Below, piece after piece: positions 26,334 through 34,494 of a stretch of DNA of 64,000 nucleotides (positions are counted from its first letter, which is position 1; each line of letters starts with the position of its first letter). The notes beneath the pieces were generated by a model. The model searched no databases. It was not told where the DNA came from and saw only the letters and a list, made by a program, of their open reading frames with translations. The position numbers were made by a program, and so were the translations under genes. The stretch is from Nereida sp. MMG025 (GTDB lineage Bacteria > Pseudomonadota > Alphaproteobacteria > Rhodobacterales > Rhodobacteraceae): positions 363,001-427,000 of the forward strand of contig NZ_JAKFZN010000002.1 in the NCBI RefSeq assembly GCF_021654165.1, read 5' to 3'.

Positions 26334-26711
26334 CTATCTGCGGCCAAGACTGGCACGCAGCACGGTCAGCGAGGATTTATAGATCGCAATCGCGCGGTCG
26401 TGCTGTCGCTTGGCATCGACGGAGGCCAGCATTTCTTCTTGTAAGGAGACGCTATTGCCGTTGGGTGCCGCATTGCTGGCGGTTTGCGCCGCTGCGGACG
26501 TCGGGCCGAGGTGTGCAGTCACGTGGCCCGCACGGGTTGCGCGCATTTTAGGCGCAGCTTGCCCGAGCTCTGCTTGGAACGGAGCAATCGTTTTGCGCTG
26601 GTAATTCGGCGTGTCGGCATTTGCCACGTTCTGAGCGGCAAGCGCCTGTGCACGGCCTGCATGTTTAGCCATGTCGTGTGACACGGTAAATACGGTCAAA
26701 TTTTGAAACAT
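26334..26711 (-). CDS. flgB: Proximal rod protein FlgB
   Basis: The protein has 125 residues with GGGAGAAG upstream. Signatures are HAGRAQALAAQNVANADTPN and, near the end, EEMLASVDAKRQHDRAI. It heads a nine-gene minus-strand block (flgB-flgC-fliE-fliQ-flgF-flgG-flgA-flgH-fliL2) divergent from fliI. Confidence 0.95.
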   Translation of the reverse strand: MFQNLTVFTVSHDMAKHAGRAQALAAQNVANADTPNYQRKTIAPFQAELGQAAPKMRATRAGHVTAHLGPTSAAAQTASNAAPNGNSVSLQEEMLASVDAKRQHDRAIAIYKSSLTVLRASLGRR

Positions 26712-26799
26712 AAGGGCTTCTCCCTTTCCGACTTCAACAAAGGCTTAACCCTGATTCCTTTAGAAAGGGTTTCAACGAAGCAATTTGAGTGAAATTTGA
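26712..26799. promoter_or_regulatory. Divergent flgB/fliI intergenic region
   Basis: The region contains the inverted repeat AACCCT (26747–26752)/AGGGTT (26766–26771) and a very degenerate CtrA-like pattern TTAG-N7-TTCA (26760–26774). No clear -35/-10 or sigma-54 promoter was found. It must contain promoters for both blocks, because they are transcribed in opposite directions. Confidence 0.3.
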
Positions 26800-28134
26800 A
26801 TGACCGATCCCTTTTTAGCTTTGCGCGATAAAATTCGAACGATCTCTCCTGTGCGGATTGTCGGGCGCGTTCAGCGCATCACCGATAGCGTCATTGAAGT
26901 TTCGGGACTGCAACATATCGCCCAACTGGGGGATGTTGTTTGCATCCAGTCGGGAAAAAAAACACTTGAAGGAGAGGTGCTTGATGTCACGCGCGATGCT
27001 GTTCTGATCTGTCCCGAAGATCGCCCACAGCAGCTTCGCCTGAATGATCTTGTCCAGTTGATCGGGCCGCGAAAAATTGCGCCGAGCCTGTCTTGGATTG
27101 GTCGGGTCGTTGATGCCAACGGCCAACCTATCGACGGGCTCGGCGCTTTGAGCCTTGGAACCGCCCGCTCTATTGTGGCCGAACCGCCTTCAGCGGTTGC
27201 GCGGCGCAGCTTCGGGGCGCAGCTTTCGACCCCCTACTGTGTGATGAACACGTTTCTGCCCTTGGCACGCGGACAGCGGGTTGGTCTGTTTGCGGGATCT
27301 GGCGTGGGCAAATCAACGTTGCTTGCGGGTTTGGCCTGCGGCGTTCAAGCCGATGTAAATGTGATCGCCCTTATCGGAGAGCGCGGGCGCGAAGTGAATG
27401 AATTTATCTCTGATGTGCTCGGTCCCGACGGATTGGCAAAGAGCATCGTTGTTGTTGCCACTTCGGATCAGTCCGCCGCGCTTCGCAAACGTGCGGCCCA
27501 CACAGCTATGACCATCGCAGAAATGCTTCGCGATGAAGGGCGCAACGTACTCTTTTTGGCCGACAGCCTAACCCGTTTCGCCGAGGCGCATCGACAGATT
27601 GCCCTATCTGCAGGAGAGCCTGCCGGACCAGATGGATTTCCGCCGTCTACAGCTGGACACATTATGCAACTATGCGAACGCGCGGGGCCAGGTGCGGGGT
27701 ATCAAGGGGACATTACTGCGGTTTTCAGTGTTCTTGTGGCGGGGTCAGATATGGATGGGCCAATCGCCGATATCACCCGCGGGGTGCTGGACGGGCATAT
27801 CGTTCTGGAAAGAAAAATCGCAGAGCGCGGGCGCTTTCCAGCGATTGACCTGTCACGCTCTGTATCGCGAAGCGTTCAGCATGTGTTGGACCAGCCGCAA
27901 AGGGATATGCTCAACTATGTTCGTGGGCTTTTGGGCCACTATGAGAGTTCTGAGGTCATGATCAGAGCAGGGCTCTATAGTCCGGGAAGTGATCCGCTTT
28001 TGGATAAAGCAGTGCGGGTTTGGCCAGATTTGGATGCCTTCATCGGGCGCGCGGATGGGCAGGACATTCAGGGCTGTTTCGATGATCTGGCCAAAGTGAG
28101 TGAAAAAGGTAGCACTTCGTTACCCGCCGATTAA
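26800..28134 (+). CDS. fliI: Flagellar export ATPase FliI
   Basis: The protein has 444 residues and is a F1-beta-like hexameric ATPase that prepares export substrates. The Walker A motif FAGSGVGKST is near residues 165–174, GERGREVNEFI follows, and the Walker B region LFLADSLTRFAEA is near residue 250. The RBS is weak. It stands alone on the plus strand, and its end overlaps the convergent DUF1217 gene by 15 bp. Confidence 0.96.
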   Translation: MTDPFLALRDKIRTISPVRIVGRVQRITDSVIEVSGLQHIAQLGDVVCIQSGKKTLEGEVLDVTRDAVLICPEDRPQQLRLNDLVQLIGPRKIAPSLSWIGRVVDANGQPIDGLGALSLGTARSIVAEPPSAVARRSFGAQLSTPYCVMNTFLPLARGQRVGLFAGSGVGKSTLLAGLACGVQADVNVIALIGERGREVNEFISDVLGPDGLAKSIVVVATSDQSAALRKRAAHTAMTIAEMLRDEGRNVLFLADSLTRFAEAHRQIALSAGEPAGPDGFPPSTAGHIMQLCERAGPGAGYQGDITAVFSVLVAGSDMDGPIADITRGVLDGHIVLERKIAERGRFPAIDLSRSVSRSVQHVLDQPQRDMLNYVRGLLGHYESSEVMIRAGLYSPGSDPLLDKAVRVWPDLDAFIGRADGQDIQGCFDDLAKVSEKGSTSLPAD

Positions 28135-28905
28135 CGCCAGTGCGATAGATGCTGGAGAGGTCACTTGGTTTAATTGCTGAACTTCGGATTGCAAAAGAAA
28201 CTGGCGGATCAGGTTTTCGACTTTGGCAGGGTCCTTAAACTGGTCCACCTGCGCAGAGCCGAACCGTTGTTTCGCCTTGTCTTGAAAAACCTCAAGCTGC
28301 TTGTCCAGGTCCAGTTGCGAAAAGGAAGAAGGAAGGTTCAATGCCGTTTCAAAGACCTGTCTGAGCGGCGGGTCCCCCATGATCTTAAACCATTTTGCAT
28401 CATCACTCCCCGAACCGGTTGCGATATCGGCAAGGCTTCGTTTTGTGTTCAGGGCCAGCCGCAGATCACTCTGCTGATCGCCCACTGCAACCTCAAATGA
28501 CAGGTCTGAATATCGCGCTAACATTGTGTCTGCGAAATCGGGCAGAACCGTGTTGGGGATGCCTTGGTCAAATTGAAACGCCTCCGCAAATTGCGCATAG
28601 CGTTTGTCTGCCAATCGGTTTGCCAAAGCGGATTGTTCAGATGTTCCGTCCGTTAATATTTTTTCGATGAAGGCTTTGTTGTTGATGTCCTCACCTAGCC
28701 CATAAGCGTTCAACGCGACTTCCAAAAGCTGCCTGTCATTCACAAGTTGCTCAGGCGTTTGCACAGCCGCGATATTTTCGCGGAAGTATGCAGTCAGGCG
28801 TTTTGAGTTTGGCGTGTTGTTGAAGGCTTCGGTCTGACGCTCAATCGTTCGCTCCAGAAAGGTCCACCCTGCAAACCCTGTCAGTGGAAGGCTTGGTTGA
28901 AACAT
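28120..28905 (-). CDS. DUF1217-family flagellar-cluster protein
   Basis: The protein has 261 residues from ATG 28905, which overlaps the flbT stop (ATGA). It is helical, without signal peptide or membrane helix. The repeated patterns FRENIAAVQTPEQLVNDRQL and GLGEDINNKAFIEKILTDG agree with DUF1217 proteins, seen mainly in alphaproteobacterial flagellar clusters. Function unknown. It is last in the flagellin-flaF-flbT block, which may hint at a filament-related or regulatory role. Confidence 0.75.
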   Translation of the reverse strand: MFQPSLPLTGFAGWTFLERTIERQTEAFNNTPNSKRLTAYFRENIAAVQTPEQLVNDRQLLEVALNAYGLGEDINNKAFIEKILTDGTSEQSALANRLADKRYAQFAEAFQFDQGIPNTVLPDFADTMLARYSDLSFEVAVGDQQSDLRLALNTKRSLADIATGSGSDDAKWFKIMGDPPLRQVFETALNLPSSFSQLDLDKQLEVFQDKAKQRFGSAQVDQFKDPAKVENLIRQFLLQSEVQQLNQVTSPASIALALIGG

Positions 28906-29309
28906 CAGTTCAAGCTGACCCGCAGCAAACGGTCTTCGCGTGGCAGCAAAGCCCTGAGGGACTTCAGGCATTGGTAGAAATGACCCGCCAGAACGGCATC
29001 GGTGGCCCGCTTTATGATCTGTCGGCTGTCCTCATCTGTCAGCACTTGGCTCAGCTGTTCGATGCCGCGGAGCAGTTGCATGGTCGCATCCTCGGGATCG
29101 GCATCCCCGGACAGCACGAGTTGTGCGATGTAACACACCCTGCGCACGGGGGTTTTTGCGGTCTGGGGATGAATCGCATCCTTGAGGCGAAGGATATTGG
29201 CATTTGGTGTGACAACGGCAAATCGGCTTCGGCGGTCGCCGTTTTCGATCACGGCACCGTTGATCAATACGCGCTCTTTGGGGGACAGTTTCAGGACAAG
29301 ACCACTCAT
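28905..29309 (-). CDS. flbT: Flagellin translation regulator FlbT
   Basis: The protein has 134 residues. In Caulobacter, FlbT binds the 5' untranslated region of flagellin mRNA and limits its translation or stability until the hook is complete. The family pattern LVLKLSPKERVLINGAVIEN followed by the RSRFAVVTPNANILRLKDAI segment is clear. The gene is coupled to flaF and DUF1217 on either side by 4-bp and 1-bp overlaps. Confidence 0.93.
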   Translation of the reverse strand: MSGLVLKLSPKERVLINGAVIENGDRRSRFAVVTPNANILRLKDAIHPQTAKTPVRRVCYIAQLVLSGDADPEDATMQLLRGIEQLSQVLTDEDSRQIIKRATDAVLAGHFYQCLKSLRALLPREDRLLRVSLN

Positions 29310-29683
29310 TGATGTGCACCTTTCATCTTTAATCCTCGCAACACAGACTGGTTGACTTCAATCAGCGCAGTGAGGTCTGCTTCATTGTCCAAAACCTCTT
29401 TTGTGTGCCGTTCGGTAAAAAGCGCGAGACTTAGGATCCGCGCCTTAAGCTGCGCTGGCAGCTGGTTTTCATCTTGCGCAACCGAATATGCCAGCAACGA
29501 CCACAATTTTTTGTTCATATGCAGTGCATCCACCAAAGATGGATACCGCGCGGGACCTGCCTTGGGAATATTTTGCAACATGCGAGTGATGCGCGCGAAG
29601 GCCATGGCCTCTACGGATCTGGGCGACGGAGAAGACTGAGGCGCTTCGCCATAGGATTGATAAGCGAGGGATGTGGAGCTCAT
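29306..29683 (-). CDS. flaF: Flagellin synthesis regulator FlaF
   Basis: The protein has 125 residues. FlaF promotes flagellin production and export, with action opposed to FlbT in Caulobacter. MAFARITRMLQ and LHMNKKLWSLLAYSVAQDEN followed by LPAQLKARILSLALF are family motifs. The start lies 76 bp downstream of the flagellin stop, after a strong stem-loop. Confidence 0.92.
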   Translation of the reverse strand: MSSTSLAYQSYGEAPQSSPSPRSVEAMAFARITRMLQNIPKAGPARYPSLVDALHMNKKLWSLLAYSVAQDENQLPAQLKARILSLALFTERHTKEVLDNEADLTALIEVNQSVLRGLKMKGAHQ

Positions 29684-29716
29684 TTATAAGGGGGCCTTTT
29701 AAACAGATGGTTTGTG

Positions 29717-29742
29717 TCGGGGCGCGATCCTTCGCGCCCCGA
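29717..29742 (-). terminator. Stem-loop between flagellin and flaF (attenuator or processing site)
   Basis: An 11-bp perfect stem (29717–29727 pairing with 29732–29742, core GGGGCGCGA/TCGCGCCCC) with a 4-nt loop lies 17 nt after the flagellin stop. No U tract follows in the minus direction, so full termination is doubtful. It could stabilise the flagellin mRNA 3' end or attenuate read-through into flaF-flbT. Confidence 0.6.
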
Positions 29743-29758
29743 TCGGATTGGGCCGTAA

Positions 29759-31222
29759 TTAACGGAACAGTGACAGGATCGATTGCGGCGACTGATTAGC
29801 GATCGACAACGCCTGAACGCCCAACTGTTGTTGCACCTGTAGCGCCTGAAGCTTGGCAGATGTTTCTTCCATGTCGGCATCCACCAAAGCCCCAATGCCC
29901 GATGTCAGGCTATCGGTGAGCTTGCTGATGAAATCAGACTGGGTTTCAATCCGCCCGCGCGCCGACCCGAAAGACGCGGCTGCATCAATGGCATATGTGA
30001 TCATATCCTCGATGTCGGACAACGCCTGGGTCGCGCCCTCGTTTGTGGTCACGTTGAGAGAGGCCAAACCCTGTAGCGCGCCGCCAAGATCACCATCTGC
30101 TTTCTGAGCAAATGATGTCGCAGGCGTAGCGCCGTTGGTTGCGCCGTAGCGCAGCGTTCCATTATCGGCGGTTGCCACGATCCCGGCAATACCGGCTGCA
30201 TTGATCTGATCAGCAAGGTTCGTGGCGATATCAGCCGCAGGTGTGCTGCCGTCCGCGGTGAAAGTGAACTTGTCTTGGCCGATGGTCAGTTCAAAGCTGT
30301 CGCGGTCGGCGGCTGCACCAAAAACGATTTTGTCGGCCGACTCTGCAATGTCTGATCCAGACACAGCCGCGTCTGCTTCACCGATCGTCACAGCATCACC
30401 AAGGCCTTCGCGGGTCAAAACAAGTTCATTGGTGCTATTGTCAGCGACAGAAATATTCGCAAACTCAGCCTGACCGCCGTCTTTAAGCACATTGAATGCA
30501 TCGACCAACCCATCACGGATTTCGGTGTCTGTGTTAGTATCGGTTGCTGCAAAACTCACGGTGACGCCCGCGACGACCACTTCGACATTGCGTGAGGTCG
30601 TTACCGCAGATGAATCAATCGTGACTGTTGAGGAGTTATTGGCAGCCGACACTTGATTGTCAGCATCCGTAATGGTGCCAACGGTGATATCCGCGCCTTC
30701 GCCCAAGGCCGCGCCCGTCTGGCGCAAATCTGTCCGATCAACCTGGATTTTCGAAGACACGACCTGACCATCGGCCTGTCGATCCAAGGACGACAAAACA
30801 TCAACCGTTTCGCCACCGCGAACAAGGTTAAGCCCATTAAATTGCGCCGCGTTTGTGACCGATTTGATCTGATCTGCCAGCGCAGTAATGTCTGTTTGGA
30901 TCTTGTCTCGGTCAACATTGCTTTCCTGAGCGGCAACGATTTTGCCTTTGATGTCGGTCAGCAGGTCCGTAATGGTTTCTGATGCGTTGGCTGCGACCGC
31001 AACGGTTGATTCACCCAAGGCAAGGCTTTCCGAAATATTATCAAAACCCTTTACGTCGGATTCCATAACCTTTGAAATCGCCCAGACGGCTGCGTTGTCT
31101 TTGGCCGATGACACAGATTTACCGGTCGAGATTTCGGACTGTGTTTGCTGCAGGTTCGAATTAATCGACTTCAAAGTTTGCAGCGCGACCATTGCACTGT
31201 TGTTGGTAAGAATACTGGACAT
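29759..31222 (-). CDS. fliC: Flagellin
   Basis: The protein has 487 residues and is the filament subunit. The N-terminal D0/D1 region (MSSILTNNSAMVALQTLKSI; the ISTGKSVSSAKDNAAVWAIS segment) and C-terminal D1/D0 (SDFISKLTDSLTSGIGALVD; LQVQQQLGVQALSIANQSPQ) are strongly conserved. Residues about 150–385 form the variable surface domain, rich in Ala, Asp and Thr. It is the only flagellin in the window, followed by its regulators flaF and flbT. Confidence 0.97.
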   Translation of the reverse strand: MSSILTNNSAMVALQTLKSINSNLQQTQSEISTGKSVSSAKDNAAVWAISKVMESDVKGFDNISESLALGESTVAVAANASETITDLLTDIKGKIVAAQESNVDRDKIQTDITALADQIKSVTNAAQFNGLNLVRGGETVDVLSSLDRQADGQVVSSKIQVDRTDLRQTGAALGEGADITVGTITDADNQVSAANNSSTVTIDSSAVTTSRNVEVVVAGVTVSFAATDTNTDTEIRDGLVDAFNVLKDGGQAEFANISVADNSTNELVLTREGLGDAVTIGEADAAVSGSDIAESADKIVFGAAADRDSFELTIGQDKFTFTADGSTPAADIATNLADQINAAGIAGIVATADNGTLRYGATNGATPATSFAQKADGDLGGALQGLASLNVTTNEGATQALSDIEDMITYAIDAAASFGSARGRIETQSDFISKLTDSLTSGIGALVDADMEETSAKLQALQVQQQLGVQALSIANQSPQSILSLFR

Positions 31223-31423
31223 AGAACTCTCTCTTGTTCAGAGGGCGCTTTTGCGCCGTTGCAAGTATCGATGGCTTTCGCCGTCGTTTGGTGCCTTCTG
31301 ACAGTTGTGGGCCCTTACAAAAGGGACACGCCACTCCACCCGGAATGCCTGTGCAAATTGGCATGCAATCCCTAAGAGTTTCCTAAATCCTGACCTTTCT
31401 ATCCATCTGATTTAGCTCAAATT
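31223..31423 (-). promoter_or_regulatory. Flagellin promoter and 5' leader: CtrA-like box and leader hairpin
   Basis: On the minus strand, TTAG-GAAACTC-TTAG (31386–31372) has both halves one base from the CtrA consensus TTAA-N7-TTAA, about 150 nt before the flagellin ATG. Nearer the gene, GGCGC-AAAA-GCGCC (31258–31245) forms a tight hairpin 22–36 nt upstream of the start, followed by a GAGAGAG purine run as RBS. The hairpin is a natural candidate for FlbT recognition. Both roles are inference. Confidence 0.45.
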
Positions 31424-31765
31424 TTACGAACGCTTTTCCAGTTTTGATGCACCTTTGGCCGCGATATCGAGGACCGTGCCTTCGGGGCCATAGACCTGAG
31501 AATGTTCAAGGCTTGATTGTATTTGTGCCAATCGTTGCAGTGCGGCGGTCAGACCGTCTTGCGTGGCTTTCAGCGCCTTGGCGTTGCGATCGGATTTCTC
31601 CTTTAAGGCGCTAAGATGTTCTTTGGACAGTTTATGCGCCCTAAGTTGTTCAAACGCCGCCTGTTTTTCTGAAACAAGGCGCTCCATCGCAGCCCAATCA
31701 CGTGTTTTGATGGCATCCGCCTCATGATCTAAAGCGTTACGGCACGTTACGAATGCAGGGTTCAT
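31424..31765 (-). CDS. flgN: FlgN-like export chaperone
   Basis: The protein has 113 residues, all helical. The pattern of an N-terminal helix ending in a KQAAFEQL segment, then SDRNAKALKATQDGLTAALQ and RLAQIQ, and a terminal YGPEGT motif is that of FlgN, the chaperone for hook-associated proteins FlgK and FlgL. It overlaps flgJ by four bases. Confidence 0.72.
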   Translation of the reverse strand: MNPAFVTCRNALDHEADAIKTRDWAAMERLVSEKQAAFEQLRAHKLSKEHLSALKEKSDRNAKALKATQDGLTAALQRLAQIQSSLEHSQVYGPEGTVLDIAAKGASKLEKRS

Positions 31766-32046
31766 TTGCGTGCCTCCTGCGTTGCTTTCAGGCTTTCAAA
31801 CAGTTGTTCGGCCAGCCCAATGCCACCGTTTTGCACCAAGGCCTGCGCTTGTTGTTGTACCAGCATGGATTGAAACTGGTCCTCGCCCTGGCCGCCGCCG
31901 CCAAAATCCCGCGCTTTGCCAAGGCCGGCACCTTTCAGCATCTCTGCCAGAAAGCTTGCCTCCAAATCTTTTGCGGCATCTTTCAGGGCTTTGCCTTCGG
32001 ACGCGGCTGGTTTCGAATGAAGTGGAGAGGTTGGTTGAATATCCAT
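31762..32046 (-). CDS. flgJ: FlgJ-like rod-assembly protein (rod-binding domain only)
   Basis: The protein has 94 residues from ATG 32046 with GAAGGAAA upstream. It corresponds to the N-terminal rod-capping domain of FlgJ: AAKDLEASFLAEMLKGAGLG, then DQFQSMLVQQQAQALVQNGG and GLAEQLFESLK. The muramidase half present in enterobacteria is missing; the SltF-type enzyme at 17.3 kb probably supplies that activity. It is divergent from fliK. Confidence 0.87.
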   Translation of the reverse strand: MDIQPTSPLHSKPAASEGKALKDAAKDLEASFLAEMLKGAGLGKARDFGGGGQGEDQFQSMLVQQQAQALVQNGGIGLAEQLFESLKATQEARK

Positions 32047-32162
32047 TTTCAATTTCCTTCAAATTGTAGGCTCTTTGGTCTTTATGCAGGGCGAACGGTA
32101 AACATCTGGTAACTGTCAGGCGTTAAAACGGGGGCACACAGGTAGAAAACCGAAGGTGCCTT
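32047..32162. promoter_or_regulatory. Divergent flgJ/fliK promoter region with CtrA-like pattern
   Basis: On the minus strand TTAC-CAGATGT-TTAC (32112–32098) has three of four matches in each half of the TTAA-N7-TTAA consensus with correct spacing. It lies 50–65 nt from either start codon. No other promoter element was clear. Confidence 0.3.
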
Positions 32163-33731
32163 ATGCAGATCACACTGCCGTTCAAAATTTCTGGACATGT
32201 TGATGTATCGCTGGAGATGCAGACTGATCCTGCCATCAATGCTGAAACCGAGGGCTTTGCGGATTTGGTTGACCTGCAGGGAAGTGACATCCAGATGGTG
32301 GAAGAGGCTTTGCCTGAACCGTTGCCGCTATTGATGCAAAATACCCCTCAAAACGGGCAGCTGAGCGCTGAATTTTCGCCAGACAATATCACGGCCGGGG
32401 CAAGCCAAGCGCGGGTGGTCCTGCCGCAAAGCGACGGTTCCGTGATGCATGCAAGGGTGATGAACACGCAGGGCCGCGAAGGTGTTGAACCTGAAGCAAG
32501 AAGGCAAACCAGCCCGAACTTGCCCCTTGGGTTTCCCATCTCCGCCGACAAGACAGAAGTGGTTGGCCAGTCGATCATAGCCTCCAACACGGCTCGCGTG
32601 CCCAATGAAAAAACTGTCTTGATGAGTGCTGAAGTTGAGTTTCCAGGGCGCATCGTCGAACCGCCGAAAGCTGTATCACGTGCCGTCGTCGGTCACGAGG
32701 CGACACCGAAAATCGATGTCATTCCCCCGCGTTTATTGGATCTGTCAAACCCTGATTTCGACGGAACCAGATCCGAGAAAATTGATACTCAACGCCAAGT
32801 TGTTCCGTCTGAGCCTTTTGCTTCGGGTCCGATACCGTCTGGCGATGTTGGATCGCAACGGATCGCTTTGCCTGAGCAACCCATGACAGCACCGCCACAG
32901 GCACACAAAGCGGCTTCTGAACCAGACACGCATATGAACCATACGGCGGCGGATGATCCAGCCATCCCTAAATTAGCCGAAGGGCCAGACCCACAGGCAA
33001 CGGCGGCCCCAATGAAACAGGCCCCATCGCCCTTTGAAGGGGCTGTTGCCTTGCCGCAGCCGCCAATGGATTTGCAGGCTGTTTCAGTCCGATATCCAGA
33101 TAGCGTTCCCCTGCGAAAATCGGATGGCGGGGCGGCTGTCGCGTTGCAGCCCCCGACCGTTCCCAAAATGACCGCGCCAAACAAGAATGCCATGCCATTT
33201 GACGTTCCACAGCCCATTCATTCCCAAACGCCAATCGAATTTCCGCAGACCGATGTGGATCATTTACCGCTTGCCGCTGAAAGATCGGTCCTGATGACAG
33301 CTGCGCCAGTGGCTTTGGATGCGCCCGTCACAACGATGCCCGCCAACGCGCCCCGTCAGGTCGCACAGCAGCTGGCCGAAGCGTTCAATCTCAACGCAAC
33401 GGGCATGACTGAACTGACGCTAAATCCAGAAGAGCTTGGCCGCGTGCGCATCACCTTTTCAGGTGGCGATGCGGGGATGGTCGTGATGCTGCAATCGGAG
33501 CGTCCGGAAACCCAAGACATGCTGCGCCGTAACGTCGACCTTTTGATGCAGGAGTTCGAAAACGCAGGCTATGAAACGCTGAATTTCGCATTTGGCCAAA
33601 ACGGCGCAAACAATGGCGAGCAAGAGCAGGCGTCGTCCCAAGATGTATCAGATGAGCCTGTTTTGGACGGCCCGCCTGAAAAACAGATGCCACGCACAAC
33701 TGCCCAATCTGGAATCGACATTCGTCTTTAG
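32163..33731 (+). CDS. fliK: Flagellar hook-length control protein FliK
   Basis: The protein has 522 residues. The first about 390 residues are proline- and alanine-rich and low in order, as expected for the ruler part. The C-terminal hook domain (about 395–490) shows LNATGMTELTLNPEELGRVR, then MVVMLQSERPETQDMLRRNV and LLMQEFENAGY. FliK measures the hook and signals FlhB to switch substrate. flgD follows after 10 bp. Confidence 0.9.
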   Translation: MQITLPFKISGHVDVSLEMQTDPAINAETEGFADLVDLQGSDIQMVEEALPEPLPLLMQNTPQNGQLSAEFSPDNITAGASQARVVLPQSDGSVMHARVMNTQGREGVEPEARRQTSPNLPLGFPISADKTEVVGQSIIASNTARVPNEKTVLMSAEVEFPGRIVEPPKAVSRAVVGHEATPKIDVIPPRLLDLSNPDFDGTRSEKIDTQRQVVPSEPFASGPIPSGDVGSQRIALPEQPMTAPPQAHKAASEPDTHMNHTAADDPAIPKLAEGPDPQATAAPMKQAPSPFEGAVALPQPPMDLQAVSVRYPDSVPLRKSDGGAAVALQPPTVPKMTAPNKNAMPFDVPQPIHSQTPIEFPQTDVDHLPLAAERSVLMTAAPVALDAPVTTMPANAPRQVAQQLAEAFNLNATGMTELTLNPEELGRVRITFSGGDAGMVVMLQSERPETQDMLRRNVDLLMQEFENAGYETLNFAFGQNGANNGEQEQASSQDVSDEPVLDGPPEKQMPRTTAQSGIDIRL

Positions 33732-33741
33732 GAGATTTGAT

Positions 33742-34494
33742 ATGACAGTCACCCCCGTTCAAACGATCACCCCGCAATATGGCTCTGGAACCACCAATCA
33801 GGGTGTCATCAACTCCGACTTTGATATGTTTTTGAAAATGCTCACCACGCAGGTTGAAAACCAAGATCCGCTCGACCCGGTAAAGTCAGAGGACTATGCC
33901 GCACAGCTGGCGCAATTTTCCGCGGTTGAGCAGCAGACCAAAACCAATGACTTGCTTGAAGGGCTGAACGGCCAATTTGCCTTGCTTGGCATGGGGCAAC
34001 TGGCGGGATGGGTCGGTATGGAAGCGCGGGTTGCCGCGCCTGTTGAATTTGACGGCACGCCCATCACCATTGCGCCCAATCCGGTAGCCATTGCGGACAA
34101 AGCGTTTCTGATTGTACGGGATGAAGAGGGCACAGAGGTTGACCGCCGTGAAATCCCCGTCTCGGCCGACCCTTTCAATTGGGACGGCATGTCCAGCGAT
34201 GGGGATAGCCTGCCAAACGGGGTCTACGCCTTTAGCATTGAAAGCCAGAACAACGGCGAAGTTCTGGATACAATCCCTGCCGAAGTTTATGTGCCAATCA
34301 CCGAGGCCCGCAGCCAAGGGGGCAGCACCTATCTTGTGATCAAAGGCGGCGCCTTAATTGATAGCGCTGCAATCACTGCCATTCGGGAGCCTGTGGATTA
34401 CAGCAGCGCAGAAATCCAGAATATCGCTGACGCAGATCCTGCCCCAACGAATGTCCAAAGCAGGACAGATTTAAATGTCCACGGCGTCTGGTGA
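33742..34494 (+). CDS. flgD: Hook scaffolding protein FlgD
   Basis: The protein has 250 residues from ATG 33742 with AGGAGA upstream. The N-terminal FlgD pattern FDMFLKMLTTQVENQDPLDP, then the AAQLAQFSAVEQQTKTNDLL segment, is diagnostic; a Tudor/FnIII-like hook cap region follows. FlgD caps the growing hook. About 30 C-terminal residues lie in a 97-bp overlap with the convergent ubiB gene. Confidence 0.94.
   Translation: MTVTPVQTITPQYGSGTTNQGVINSDFDMFLKMLTTQVENQDPLDPVKSEDYAAQLAQFSAVEQQTKTNDLLEGLNGQFALLGMGQLAGWVGMEARVAAPVEFDGTPITIAPNPVAIADKAFLIVRDEEGTEVDRREIPVSADPFNWDGMSSDGDSLPNGVYAFSIESQNNGEVLDTIPAEVYVPITEARSQGGSTYLVIKGGALIDSAAITAIREPVDYSSAEIQNIADADPAPTNVQSRTDLNVHGVW

Noticed and set aside
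3322-34494. Flagellar cluster as an island flanked by tRNA-derived direct repeats
   Set aside because: No copy of the tRNA-Thr 3' end was noticed at the other boundary and no integrase gene is present; only the epimerase remnant hints at rearrangement.
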